From positions 1 to 32,858 of the forward strand of contig JADGKB010000134.1 in assembly GCA_027604185.1 (NCBI GenBank): a stretch of DNA of 32,858 nt, read 5' to 3'. Of the stretch, positions 18,286 to 27,006 are shown one piece after another. The notes beneath the pieces are model-generated. The model was given only the letters and a program-made list of their open reading frames with translations, had not been told where the DNA came from and did no database searches. The DNA comes from Boothiomyces macroporosus. Its lineage: Eukaryota; Chytridiomycota; Chytridiomycetes; Rhizophydiales; Terramycetaceae. Every line of letters starts with the position of its first letter. The first letter of the stretch is position 1. Both the position numbers and the translations under genes were made by a program.

Positions 18286-19061
18286 CTATTTCTTTATTAA
18301 CGATCTGAATGGGCGCTTTGGCAATAGAAATCCGGGAATATTATCGCCATACACAGCCAATTTCTGTATGAATTTCTCATCTATGTTACTTGAATGTACC
18401 TTTGTGATTAGTGTTGTTGAATACAGCCTTCATCACTTCCTTGATATTTGCCTCTAGTTTTTCGTTTTGCCAAGATGTATTTCCAATCAACAGATCCAAT
18501 TTATCTCTGATTTCTAGTTTGATGGTCGAATTGGTTTCCCCCATCATTTTTGTAAGATCGTCTCCCACAGTTCCTTTTGCTGGTGACGGCATTAACCCTT
18601 TAGGCCCCAGTATCTTTGCTATTTTCACTACGTTTGGAAACATTTGCTTTGTAGACAAACAACGATCAAACTGTAACTGGTTCTGGGTAATCTGCTCTAG
18701 TAATTCCACGCCGCCAACGATATCTGCTCCCAACTCTTTTGCTAATTCAGCATCCTTTCCCGTTGCGAAAACAAGAATCTTTGGTTTATCCATTTCGATA
18801 GAGTGCGGTAGTCCAACCAGACATCTGCATTAGTCTAAAGTACCGTATAGGCTGCTTTTGCTGTTCAATCTCCAAGTGCAGCTTCAAATCCAATGGCTGT
18901 CCCAACGCATAGATTTTGACCAAGTCAAATATTTGTGTAAGAGGAATTTTCTCGTCAGACAGACTTGCTTTCAACTTTTTCTTTTCTTTTAAATACCTCT
19001 TCCTATCGTAAAATCGAACCTGTTTTATCGTTTGCTTGAATGGTTGTATTAGTCTGAACAT
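18286..19061 (-). CDS. MRPL1: Mitochondrial ribosomal protein uL1m
   Basis: Model: 18844-19061, 18400-18824 and 18286-18380, introns 19 nt (18825-18843) and 19 nt (18381-18399); 245 aa. The N-terminus ('MFRLIQPFKQTIKQVRFYDR') is basic and amphipathic, as in mitochondrial targeting. The first splice restores 'CLVGLPHSIE' followed by 'KPKILVFATGKDAELAKELG', the uL1 core; 'MFPNVVKIAKILGPKGLMPS' is the classic uL1 signature. uL1 forms the L1 stalk at the ribosomal E site. The third exon is less certain: without it the protein ends after 'NHKGTFK' at 18386. I favour it because the intron fits the consensus, the frame beyond reads like protein, and AATAAA (18293-18298, minus) lies near its stop. 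Confidence 0.88.
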
Positions 19062-19326
19062 GGATGAAAAAAAAACTTTGAAAAAATTGTTGAAGGGAAA
19101 CTTGAATAGATATGCAATAAGCGAGACATGTGTTATAGAATATAACGACATGTGTTCGATCCTTGAGACAGGCAGTGAGTACGCGGATAAATCTTTATTC
19201 ATAGTGGTTGGGTATTTACAACTGCAACACTAGAGAACTTGTACTCGTCAGATTCAGGAGTAGATTTGGAATAGAATGGATTCCAAGCCTGTTCTTTGGA
19301 TGAGCTCACATAAATCTGTTCTGCAA

Positions 19327-20311
19327 TTAACCAAGAGTACCTAATACCTTGCTAAAGAGCGGAACTAGTGGATAAATATTCTTGTGACTTCCATTATTTA
19401 TAAATGCGAGTATTGGCGATAGTGAAATTACCATCATCGCAAATGTACCTATATCAACATTAGTTACCAATATACACGTTAATTGCTGACGGGAATATCC
19501 AAATAAGCCACTCGAATGCAAATATAAAGCCCACGAAAGGAATAGTGTATCCGATTTGAAGGACTTGGAATACAACATATCCTGTATAAATTGTATAGTA
19601 CCAGGAATGCCGTTCGATTGGGCAACTGATATCATCCGCTCAAAATTCGCTTTCAGTTTGCGATAAGTGAGGATCGATCTGAATAAACCATAGAATGTCG
19701 TCAAGATACTGATTGTATAAGTCGCAATCACTATGTTAATTTGACTTACGCGTATAAGAGATATTTTGAGCTCTGATGACATATCCATTAACAGAATACG
19801 GAGTCATTCCTCTGGCATACATTTCTACCCAATACAAAATCAACAGAATTATTCCTGGTACTAAGGCAACAGAGAAAAATGCCAGTGGCCGTTTTGTCAA
19901 TAGTTTCAATGTGAATGTGTGCGATGTAGTCAGCATTACATCCAGCGCAACAATTTGGCTTACACCAGCTAAATAGATTGGTAAACAAGCAACCATAAAT
20001 AAGGACGGATTAACGTAGTGTATCCATGTACTTTTGGTAACATTAATATCCGGGTGATCAAAATATAACGAACCAGCATCCCAATTGCAACGCAGCAATT
20101 CTGATTTTGAAAATATTGCAATAACGCAAAACGCCGTAGTCGTGAATATTTGTATTAGTGAACTGTACTGCATTGGGGTAACAGTTCTCTTTATGAATGC
20201 TCTTGCTACACCTATGGATAAAAGGATTAGTAACAACAGTCCAAATGCATCGCAGAGTAGTACGAACAGAATGAAATAGTTTGATATACGCTGTTGAGGG
20301 TCGTAAAACAT
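19327..20311 (-). CDS. Seven-transmembrane protein, 'HKNIYP' family, three introns
   Basis: Four exons (19750-20311, 19602-19730, 19468-19581, 19327-19448), introns 19, 20 and 19 nt; 308 aa. It is a diverged paralogue of the 7TM genes at 29234 and 30707. Shared blocks are 'TPMQYSSLIQ' after TM1, 'VLQIGYTIPFVGF' (visible only after the second splice), 'INVYIGT' (rebuilt by the third) and 'NGSHKNIYPLVPLFS' at the end. Read without introns 2 and 3, the frame stays open but yields an unrelated 35-residue stretch, a trap for ORF-based annotation. Seven hydrophobic segments are present. It belongs to no receptor family I know; it could be a sensor or a transporter. Confidence 0.82.
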
Positions 20312-20734
20312 GTAATATTTTTAGTGAACACGATGATGTCACTTTTTCTAATATAATGTAATCGCCAGATGCGATTATTGAATGGTGGAAGCTTATCAAT
20401 TAACATCCAAGAGTGGATAGTAGCATTTCTTGGATTCATTCGCTGGTTTACTTTGTTGGTAATTTACCTTTTGAGCAAATCAAATGATTTAAAAGACGTC
20501 CATCATGTGGAAATTGTTACGCGCCAATTAAAAAACAGAATAGTGGGTAATTAATCTGGGAATCCCATTTCAATGATTTTACTACATCTATGGCTTTTTC
20601 CACTCTTTCCATTGATTATCATTCTTGAAAACAATAATTTGGAGATTATTCAAAAGAATACATGTTTGAGCTGCATTTTATTAAAAGGCTCGTCTTTATG
20701 AGGTCGTTTACACTATTGTATCCACAAATTCATT
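20312..20734. other. Intergenic, 423 bp, with one small doubtful ORF
   Basis: It lies between the 7TM gene and the 3' end of the proline-rich gene. A 61-codon plus frame (20369-20554) with one hydrophobic segment is the only candidate. Confidence 0.35.
20369..20554 (+). CDS. Possible 61-aa single-pass membrane microprotein
   Basis: ATG at 20369, TAA at 20552-20554. One membrane-helix candidate ('WIVAFLGFIRWFTLLVIYLL') is followed by a charged tail ('HHVEIVTRQLKNR'). It is divergent from, and very close to, the 7TM gene start. No homology is recognised. The charge pattern is protein-like but the length is near chance. Confidence 0.25.
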   Translation: MRLLNGGSLSINIQEWIVAFLGFIRWFTLLVIYLLSKSNDLKDVHHVEIVTRQLKNRIVGN

Positions 20735-21487
20735 CTAGTGACTTTTAGAATGTTTATCAGTTTCACTTGATTCAATAGCTTTAACATCACCATCCTTGTA
20801 TTCGTGGATCGCCATTTCATCAAGCTTTTCAAGACGCGTTTGGTGCTCTTGATGCTGCTTGATCATGCTTTGCATCTTGGATTGGTATTTTTCCATTCTT
20901 TTTGCGTATTTCTCGACTGTTTTTCCATATCTTTCCAATTCTTCATTATAGTGTTCGTCAGTGCGCTTTGCTGTACTGTTAGGAAGTGGTGGTGCGTCTG
21001 GAATATGGCTTGTTATATCTCTAACTGCACAGTTGTAGGTTGACATTTTTGGTGGAGTTGGAGCAGGTGGGGGAGGAGGAGTCGGAATATGGAATTTGAT
21101 ATTCATTTGAGGAGAAACATCAACAGGGATTTTAGGTGGAGCTGGTGCAGGCGGAATATTCGTTGGAATCCTTGGTTTAGGTGGGGCTCTTGGTGATGGA
21201 GGATCAGGAATATGTTGATGGAGTTGTAAAATTGCAGGATTTTTGAAGATTTGTGGTGGTGCTGGCGGACTTGGAATATTCTTGGGGGATTTTGGTGCCT
21301 TTGGAGCTGATGGGGAAAATAAGGGTGGTGGCGGAGGATGCGGAATTGCTCTGTAAATATTTGGTTGTATTGAGATTTTTGGCGGAGGCGGTGGAAAAGG
21401 AACTCCAGATGCCCGCTCTTTAACAGTCGCGGTAAAATCATCACTTGCACTTTCAAAAATGATTATCTTTTGATGAGTCTTGTTCAT
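20735..21487 (-). CDS. Proline-rich protein with C-terminal coiled coil
   Basis: Single exon, 250 aa, ATG at 21485-21487. Residues about 30-165 are a chain of proline clusters of the form 'IP.PP.PP', including runs of five prolines, spaced about 15-25 residues apart. The array resembles FH1-type or WASP/verprolin-like profilin/SH3-binding regions, but I see no WH2, FH2 or EVH1 domain. Residues about 180-232 are charged and heptad-like ('ELERYGKTVEKYAKRMEKYQ'), a likely coiled coil. An actin-related scaffold is plausible inference only. Periodic proline codons make a mild minisatellite at DNA level. No AATAAA lies at the stop. Confidence 0.7.
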   Translation of the reverse strand: MNKTHQKIIIFESASDDFTATVKERASGVPFPPPPPKISIQPNIYRAIPHPPPPPLFSPSAPKAPKSPKNIPSPPAPPQIFKNPAILQLHQHIPDPPSPRAPPKPRIPTNIPPAPAPPKIPVDVSPQMNIKFHIPTPPPPPAPTPPKMSTYNCAVRDITSHIPDAPPLPNSTAKRTDEHYNEELERYGKTVEKYAKRMEKYQSKMQSMIKQHQEHQTRLEKLDEMAIHEYKDGDVKAIESSETDKHSKSH

Positions 21488-21692
21488 TGATGGATATTGT
21501 TTCCTGGAAACTGGAGTATTTTATACCAGATCTTGTACGCTCGGTTAAATACTCGGGTAATAGGCCGAGGCTCAACCGAGAAAACAATTGGTGCTGCTAC
21601 TGCTTCAAAGTAAATACTGACTAATGTGATATGGTTACACTTGGAGTTGAAACTATTATATTGCCAAAACACTTTTACATTTAATCGAATCC

Positions 21693-22177
21693 TTAGCAAT
21701 ACAAAGGCAAATGCTCTTCATGAGGAGTTCTATAGTAGAGATATCTGTATTCCCCGCCAGCTCCAGAATTCAAATCTGTAGAATTTCTAAACCATCCGTC
21801 TCTGTGATGGTCAGAATCATGCACATCCAGCATGGTAATTCCATACTTATGGCCGCCTCGCTTTACTCCAAGATAGACATATTTCCCTCCTGCTCCTTTG
21901 TTCAAATCCCCAGGTATGATTTCCCAGCCATGGTGAATTCCTGTGTGTTCATGGTCGGATGCAAACACTTGTATATCAGTAATACGGCGTTGCGTTTCTG
22001 TATGGCACTGTAATCTTTTAAAGAATATGTAAATGAATTTCCCTCCAAGACCTGGAATTAAAGTGGTATACCCTTGTTTAAATCCTTATCTAGTATATCC
22101 CAACCGTCTGGAACATCCCTCTCTTCCCATTTGCGATCACTAATCCAAACATAAATATCTACTATTGGCTGCATCAT
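21693..22177 (-). CDS. Stand-alone MABP-like beta-prism protein
   Basis: Two exons (22072-22177, 21693-22051) with a 20-nt intron at 22052-22071; 154 aa. Three repeats share the signature 'GW....DLN.G.GG.Y.YL..KR': 'DLNKGLGGKFIYIFFKR' (rebuilt by the splice), 'DLNKGAGGKYVYLGVKR' and 'DLNSGAGGEYRYLYYR'. This is the three-fold pattern of the MABP domain, known from MVB12 subunits of ESCRT-I, where it binds acidic membranes; it also occurs in other proteins. Here it forms the whole protein. Start is either of two adjacent ATGs (22175-22177 or 22172-22174). Membrane binding is inference from the fold. Confidence 0.82.
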
Positions 22178-22825
22178 TGTAGAATGTTTTTGTCGCTGCT
22201 TTTATCTACTAGTTAATCCACAGCCACCACACAGCAAAGGCAATGTTAAATCAAGCACATAGCCATTATCAGAAACGTGTATTTTAGAGGCAATAAGCAA
22301 GACGAATTAGAAAAATATTAACGAACCAATTGAGAAGATCACAAGCGAATCCGGCTCCAATGTTAAATTCCCGATTCGTTTATAGTTCTTTTATTAAACC
22401 TTGAATTAATGACAATTACCCTCATTCAAATCTTTGTTTACTACGTAAATATACGTTTTGGATTACTGTAAATTTTCATTTCTTGGGCTATATTACTAGC
22501 AATTTTTGCTGTACATTTTTAAATTTTGAAACCCCCCAGTACAGTATACATTGTTTTTAAATATAAATAATCTTTGGAAATGAAAACTTTAAAAGATTGT
22601 CTCAAATACTACAACTAACATGTATCATATCACAGAAAGCCCTACGATTACAATTCTTCTAACAGCGCCGTTTATCACCTTCCAAAAGATATTTCAAGAC
22701 AATGCATTCAATACCATATTCAATATACTTGATTTAATGAACAACAAATAAACACCCGCCACTATTTTCCGATGTTGTATTTCCGATTGATTGATAAATT
22801 CACTCGCGTCTTTCTTTCGCGTTAA
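22178..22825. other. Intergenic, 648 bp, with one small doubtful ORF
   Basis: Divergent promoter region between the MABP protein and the HE-motif protein. It contains a 43-codon plus ORF (22620-22751). TCGCGT/TTCGCGTT words at about 22803-22824 lie just before the start of the downstream gene and resemble the ACGCG elements seen elsewhere. Confidence 0.35.
22620..22751 (+). CDS. Possible 43-aa peptide
   Basis: ATG at 22620, TAA at 22749-22751 embedded in AAATAAAC, so AATAAA overlaps the stop as in many confirmed genes. No homology is recognised. It could be a microprotein or a remnant. Confidence 0.2.
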   Translation: MYHITESPTITILLTAPFITFQKIFQDNAFNTIFNILDLMNNK

Positions 22826-23577
22826 ATGCTCTTCCCACTAGTCCAAGCAATTACATTCGCCCAATACCACGGCGGTCCAGTTATCCATTCAGCACAAGTT
22901 GTACCAGTACTCCTAGGCCCAACTCCTACTTCCTTTCCTTATTACAAATCCATTCAGCATTACTATGCTCAAATAATGGATTCGCCTTATATTGACATGT
23001 TGAGCGAGTATAATAATAAAACAAAGATTATTAGAGGTAAAAATTGATAATGTAGGTAAAGCATGGACTCCGCAGTATATTTTTACTGATAAATCTACTT
23101 TTGACGATAACGATATTATGGATTCGTTGGGGGCAATGGTTAAAAGAGGAACTATTAAGCCATCCGTAAATACTATTTATGCTGTCCACGCATCCCCAGG
23201 CATTGCAATTACATTTTCAGGTTTAGAATCCTGCAAGACTTTTTGCGCCTACCATTCCAACATGGGATTGGATGATGGCTCCACACTGATCTACACTGTT
23301 ATCCCAGATACTGACTGTGCATTATGCGGTGGGTTCTACAACAATTACAATAACTTTGGGATGATGGCTAGCCATGAATTGGTAGAAGCTATTACCAATC
23401 CTGATACTGGTAATTCCTACTAATTTAGCTAGTGGGTGGTACGCAGGCACCTCTGATGTTCAGGATGAGATTGGTGATATCTGCGCTTGGCAATTGGGCA
23501 CCATCAAGGGCTGCGATGGGATAAACTATCCGGTTCAAAAGATTTGGTCCAATCAAAATCAAGCTTGTATCGTTTAA
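22826..23577 (+). CDS. Secreted HE-motif protein (EXORDIUM/PHI-1-like start, putative metallohydrolase)
   Basis: Three exons (22826-23036, 23056-23409, 23429-23577) with two 19-nt introns (23037-23055, 23410-23428); 237 aa. A short hydrophobic leader precedes 'YHGGPVIHSAQVVPVLLG', like the mature start of EXORDIUM-type proteins. Near the C-terminus 'MASHELVEAITNPDT' carries a His-Glu motif. After the second splice it is followed by 'SGWYAGTSDVQDEIGDICAW' and 'VQKIWSNQNQAC'. This 'SHE..EA.TDP...GW...EIGD.C.W...W.N...C' pattern is shared by secreted proteins of bacteria, oomycetes and amoebae. The His/Glu/Asp residues may bind metal, but activity is unproven. AATAAA (23576-23581) overlaps the stop. 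Confidence 0.8.
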
Positions 23578-23666
23578 TAAAGTACTTTTTTAATGCTTTT
23601 GATTATCCGCAATGAGGCAATCGTTGTTGATGGCTGTACATTTACCAGATTCAACGAAATCACAAA

Positions 23667-24150
23667 ATGGAAAAAGTAAAGACCTTTCGGCTGATTACTC
23701 ACAACAAAAAGTATGTCCTGGGGGTAATGATAATCAACCTCATACTCGCAAGGTAAGCACGTGCTAAGATAGGTACAATTAATTAACCCAGCATTCAAGT
23801 ATCTCCAACTAACATAGATCTATTTCGTTAAAACCATTCTTGTTTTTACTATACTTCAGTCAATTAACCTCGCATTGCTGTTATCTGCTTTGCTGACTAT
23901 TTATTGCAACTATGCGCTGTACATGTTTATATTTTGCATTCTGTGGACTGTGAATTTGCTCTTGTACTATGTATTTTGTATAATGATATTTTCAGACTTT
24001 GGGACGTGGGATTATGTTCGGTTTGGGATAGGCTTGTTTGTCAATATTATCGCGGTAGTGTTTGGATTGTCCTATGCCATTCTAATGTACCGCAAGCAAA
24101 GAGCGAAACAGCTGAGTGGAGTCAATATCATTGAATTACAACAAATCTAA
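23667..24150 (+). CDS. Small four-transmembrane protein with clustered tiny introns
   Basis: Model: 23667-23752, a 7-nt exon 23792-23798, and 23818-24150; 141 aa. The intervals between are 39 nt (23753-23791) and 19 nt (23799-23817). TM1 ('YVLGVMIINLILA', completed across the splices) is followed by three more helices in the last exon ('TILVFTILQSINLALLLSAL', 'FIFCILWTVNLLLYYVF', 'FGIGLFVNIIAVVFGLSYAI') and a basic tail. No family is recognised. Without removal of all the intervals every path hits a stop within a few codons. The microexon makes this model less certain than others. AATAAA lies at 24181-24186, 31 bp past the stop. Confidence 0.6.
23753..23817 (+). other. Intron cluster: 20 nt + 19 nt back to back, 7-nt exon, 19 nt
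   Basis: Unit 1 (23753-23772) ends GCTAAGATAG, unit 2 (23773-23791) ends ATTAACCCAG, and unit 3 (23799-23817) ends ACTAACATAG; each has GT, a branch-like TAA and AG. Units 1 and 2 abut as AG|GT with no exon between. Removing only one of them leaves a stop codon in frame. Either this is one 39-nt intron, or two introns removed one after the other. Confidence 0.6.
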
Positions 24151-24260
24151 TATACCACATCTCAGGCTTTATGCGAGTCAAATAAAACACGGTGCACAAC
24201 CAATAAATTGATCCGCATCCACAAAAACATAAATTTTCAATATCGTAATGTATTCATTGC

Positions 24261-24864
24261 TTATTCTTGTAAGGTAGCAGCTGGGAATTCAAATACAACA
24301 TCTTTTCCAGTCAACTTCTTGTAAGCAGATGAAAAAGTATCCAATTTGTATTCAAGTGCAGTGTGGTCTTTGCGGTCCAAAAAGACTTTAATTACTTTAC
24401 TTCCATCAACCTTAACTTTGGTTCTCTTGCCAACAATTTCAGTTGGGTAAACCATATCTTCCAATAATTGTTCATGGACTGAGGTCAAAGTACGTGAACG
24501 TGGTCTTTTTTGGGTAAGACGAGATTTGTGAGATGGTTTTGAAAGAATACGACGTTGAGCGACTAAAAGAACATGACGGTCAGAGAATTTCTTTTCTAAT
24601 TCACGGACAAGTCTTGCTTGAACTTTGTGGAAAGATCGGAGTTGTGGTACTGGGACAAAAATAATGATTGCTTTGCGTCCATGTCCAATTTCAACCTATA
24701 TTAACTAGAATTACTTCTTTTGCAGAGGTGAATTGAAGTCCACGGAGGTCAGCCTTGAGTTCAGCAACATTGTGTTCAAGGTCGTAAATGTTTTGAGCGA
24801 CTGAAAGTTCTAAATCGTCTGGTTGTTGACCTGCTGGTTTGATGATTTTAGTGCGTACGCTCAT
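24261..24864 (-). CDS. RPS7: 40S ribosomal protein eS7
   Basis: Two exons (24715-24864, 24261-24695) with a 19-nt intron at 24696-24714; 194 aa, the normal eS7 length. The splice restores '[20 protein letters not shown]'. '[20 protein letters not shown]', '[20 protein letters not shown]' and '[20 protein letters not shown]' are diagnostic. It is part of the small-subunit body and of 18S rRNA processing. The start ATG is 24862-24864; upstream in-frame sequence is 5' UTR. ACGCGT lies 54 bp upstream. At the stop the signal is AATAAG rather than AATAAA. It faces the 4TM gene tail to tail with a 110-bp gap. Confidence 0.97.
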
Positions 24865-24917
24865 CTTTGAAAAGTAACTTTTTTCCTTTCTTTTTTCGTT
24901 TGATTTTTTTGGACGCC

Positions 24918-24923
24918 ACGCGT
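24918..24923 (-). promoter_or_regulatory. ACGCGT upstream of eS7
   Basis: ACGCGT 54 bp before the eS7 ATG, next to a long T-rich run on the plus strand (24886-24910) that is the A-rich leader of the transcript. Confidence 0.35.
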
Positions 24924-25137
24924 TAGCTGATTGGTTGATTAATTCTCCGAGGTAAGACTCAAAAAGCAAATGAAAGGGCAAGATGCACTAGAAAAGATTA
25001 TATCAGAAATACACTGTGAATTTGCCGTGAATGGTTAAGAGGATGTTATATCACTCTATGTTTTTTAATTCTCTTTAAAGCCCACCTGCTATACTAAACT
25101 GCCAACTAACTAATGAGCTGCAAACTTTGTTAAATGG

Positions 25138-25142
25138 ACGCG
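25138..25142 (+). promoter_or_regulatory. ACGCG upstream of the LIM gene
   Basis: ACGCG core 18 bp before the LIM ATG, within the 295-bp divergent promoter shared with eS7. Confidence 0.3.
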
Positions 25143-25159
25143 GATGTTTTCCTATAAAA

Positions 25160-25609
25160 ATGGCAGTAAAATGTGTAGCGTGTAACGAGCCAGCAAACGA
25201 AATCACAGATAAACAAGTGGGAGACTGGTATTTTCATCCCAAATGCTTCAACTGCGCAAACTGCAAGCAGTATATTGAAATGTCTGCAAAGTTCTTTAAA
25301 CATCCAGACAAATCGAGAGAAGGCGCGATCGTATGCGAGCCTTGCAAGAATTTGCTGTTGCCAAAGCACAATCCGAAAAACAAACTAGGCGGCCAAGGAT
25401 ATCAAGTAAACGTACCCAAGATGCAATCTGGCGGTGTGGATTGCTTCAGCTGCGGCAAAACTGTGACGGACGTAGATAAACTCATCGCGATGGGAAATAC
25501 CTTTCACGTAAAGTGCTTCACCTGTAGCAAATGCAACAGGATTCTAAATCAGGCAGATTACGAGTCTAAAGACAAGAAGCCGTTTTGTAAAACTTGTTTC
25601 ACCAAATAA
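25160..25609 (+). CDS. Two-LIM-domain protein (CRIP/PINCH-like)
   Basis: Single exon, 149 aa, ATG at 25160. LIM1 is residues about 5-63 ('CVACNEPA', 'WYFHPKCFNCANC', 'GAIVCEPC'); LIM2 is residues about 91-147 ('CFSCGKTV', 'TFHVKCFTCSKC', 'PFCKTC'). The zinc ligands follow C-x2-C...H-x2-C-x2-C...C-x2-C in both. They are joined by a basic linker. LIM-only proteins are adaptors, often at actin structures or in transcription complexes; partners are unknown. The stop codon lies within AAATAAAAA, so AATAAA (25605-25610) overlaps it. The next gene starts only 36 bp later on the same strand. Confidence 0.92.
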   Translation: MAVKCVACNEPANEITDKQVGDWYFHPKCFNCANCKQYIEMSAKFFKHPDKSREGAIVCEPCKNLLLPKHNPKNKLGGQGYQVNVPKMQSGGVDCFSCGKTVTDVDKLIAMGNTFHVKCFTCSKCNRILNQADYESKDKKPFCKTCFTK

Positions 25610-25645
25610 AAATCGCCTGATTTTTGCTTTTTCGAATTGGTGATA

Positions 25646-27006
25646 ATGTCTTTGGGGGAATCAAACCTGCTTATAGAATTAGGACCGGCAAAATTAAACT
25701 GTTTACAACGAGGCAGAACTTATGCGGTGTTGGGAGATTTTTCTGAATTTAACGAAACCACGCTGAAGGGAACTTTGAATAATCACCAGCTAACGAGAAA
25801 GGATTATGCGCTTGTTCAGGACGATTTACTACAGGACGACTGCACTGTGCTGGACACGCTAATGTTTGCTGCAAATTTGAAATACCCTTGTTCACTCTCT
25901 GTTCAACAAAAACGAAAGGCAGTGGAAGCACTCTGTTATAAATTGGACTTGACGCCAAGTGACAAGATCAAAGATATCCATAATAGAAAGCATGTTATGC
26001 TTGCGCAAGAGTTGCTTACAAATCCAGAGGTGCTAGTTTTGCAATTGGAAAAGGGAGACAAGGAACTGCTGGCTGTAATAGGGGATTTGGTAAAGACCGA
26101 GCTTAAAACTGCTCTGGTATCCCTTGAGCCATCTTGCGGCCATTTTTTAGAGTATATGGATTCAGTAATAGTCGTTGGAAAGGGAACCATCATTTGGCAA
26201 GGAACTGTTAGCGGTAACGTTATACTAATATAGATGCTGTATCACATTTCACGGCGTTGGGATACCCTCGCCCTGCGTATACCAACCACATTGAATATTT
26301 GTCAGCCTTGGTTCTCAAAAAAGGACGGGAAAGCGACAAGGACACAACTGACAGGATTACATATTTGGCAAACGAGTATAAAGCAATTAGAACTGAATGT
26401 AAACCCCCTGGTACAGACCAAGCTTATGTTCATCCGTCTTTACTGCTTTCTGTGTTGTTCTTTATCACTGTTAACAATAATGGAGGTAATTTCGACACCA
26501 ATGGTTTTACTGACTTGCTAATTTTGAATAACTCAGTTCAAAGCGCACTGGCCTATTATATTTATCGCTCTGGAAGGATAAACAAATTCATGTCGATATT
26601 CCAACCTGTACTGGCAGCAAGTGTGTTATTTGCTCCAACAATCCCAAACAACTTGCCAATTCAACTGTCTCTAATTGTTTCTAATCTTTGCATTCTATTG
26701 ATTCAAAATCTACAAGTATTGTCAGTTTCCTACTGCTTGGAACCAATATTTGGACAAAATGCTACTCTAGGTATTATTTTTATGTCATTTGCCGATTATT
26801 TCTTCCAAACAGGGTGGTTAAAGATGCTTTTAGGCTCCAGCATCAAATTTAGCAAAGACATGGGAATGGATTATCTCCATCTCACTGCCAATGTTATTGT
26901 TGGGCTGTCATTGATTCTAGCAGGATACCTATACCGTCAAGGCTTGTGGAAATCTCAATACTACGATTTTGGGTACACAAGAATGAATAAAAAGTGCTTT
27001 ATTTGA
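25646..27006 (+). CDS. Degenerate ABCG-type protein (inactive nucleotide-binding domain)
   Basis: Two exons (25646-26213, 26234-27006) with a 20-nt intron at 26214-26233; 446 aa. The order is that of an ABCG half-transporter, NBD then TMD, but every catalytic motif is eroded. The Walker A position reads 'GDFSEFNETTL' without the lysine. The signature reads 'IHNRKHVMLAQEL' in place of 'SGGERKR...EL'. Walker B reads 'VLVLQLE', lacking the Asp/Glu pair. The Q-loop ('LVQDDLLQD') and the 'GYPRPAYTNHIEYL' linker are kept. The TMD has about five to six helices. The intact frame, proper intron and normal neighbour spacing argue against a simple pseudogene. It may be a regulatory or partner subunit. 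It ends overlapping the intact ABCG gene by 8 bp, tail to tail. Confidence 0.82.
26986..27003. terminator. Back-to-back poly(A) signals of two convergent genes
   Basis: AATAAA on the plus strand at 26986-26991 lies inside the last codons of the ABCG-like gene. AATAAA on the minus strand at 26998-27003 contains the stop codon of the ABCG gene. Coding regions overlap at 26999-27006, so the two transcripts must be antisense to each other at their 3' ends. Confidence 0.7.

Noticed and set aside
19327..19788. A continuous 153-aa frame at the 3' part of the third 7TM gene
   Set aside because: The frame only happens to stay open through two introns. Splicing 19582-19601 and 19449-19467 restores exact alignment to the paralogues, so the unspliced stretch is not taken as protein.
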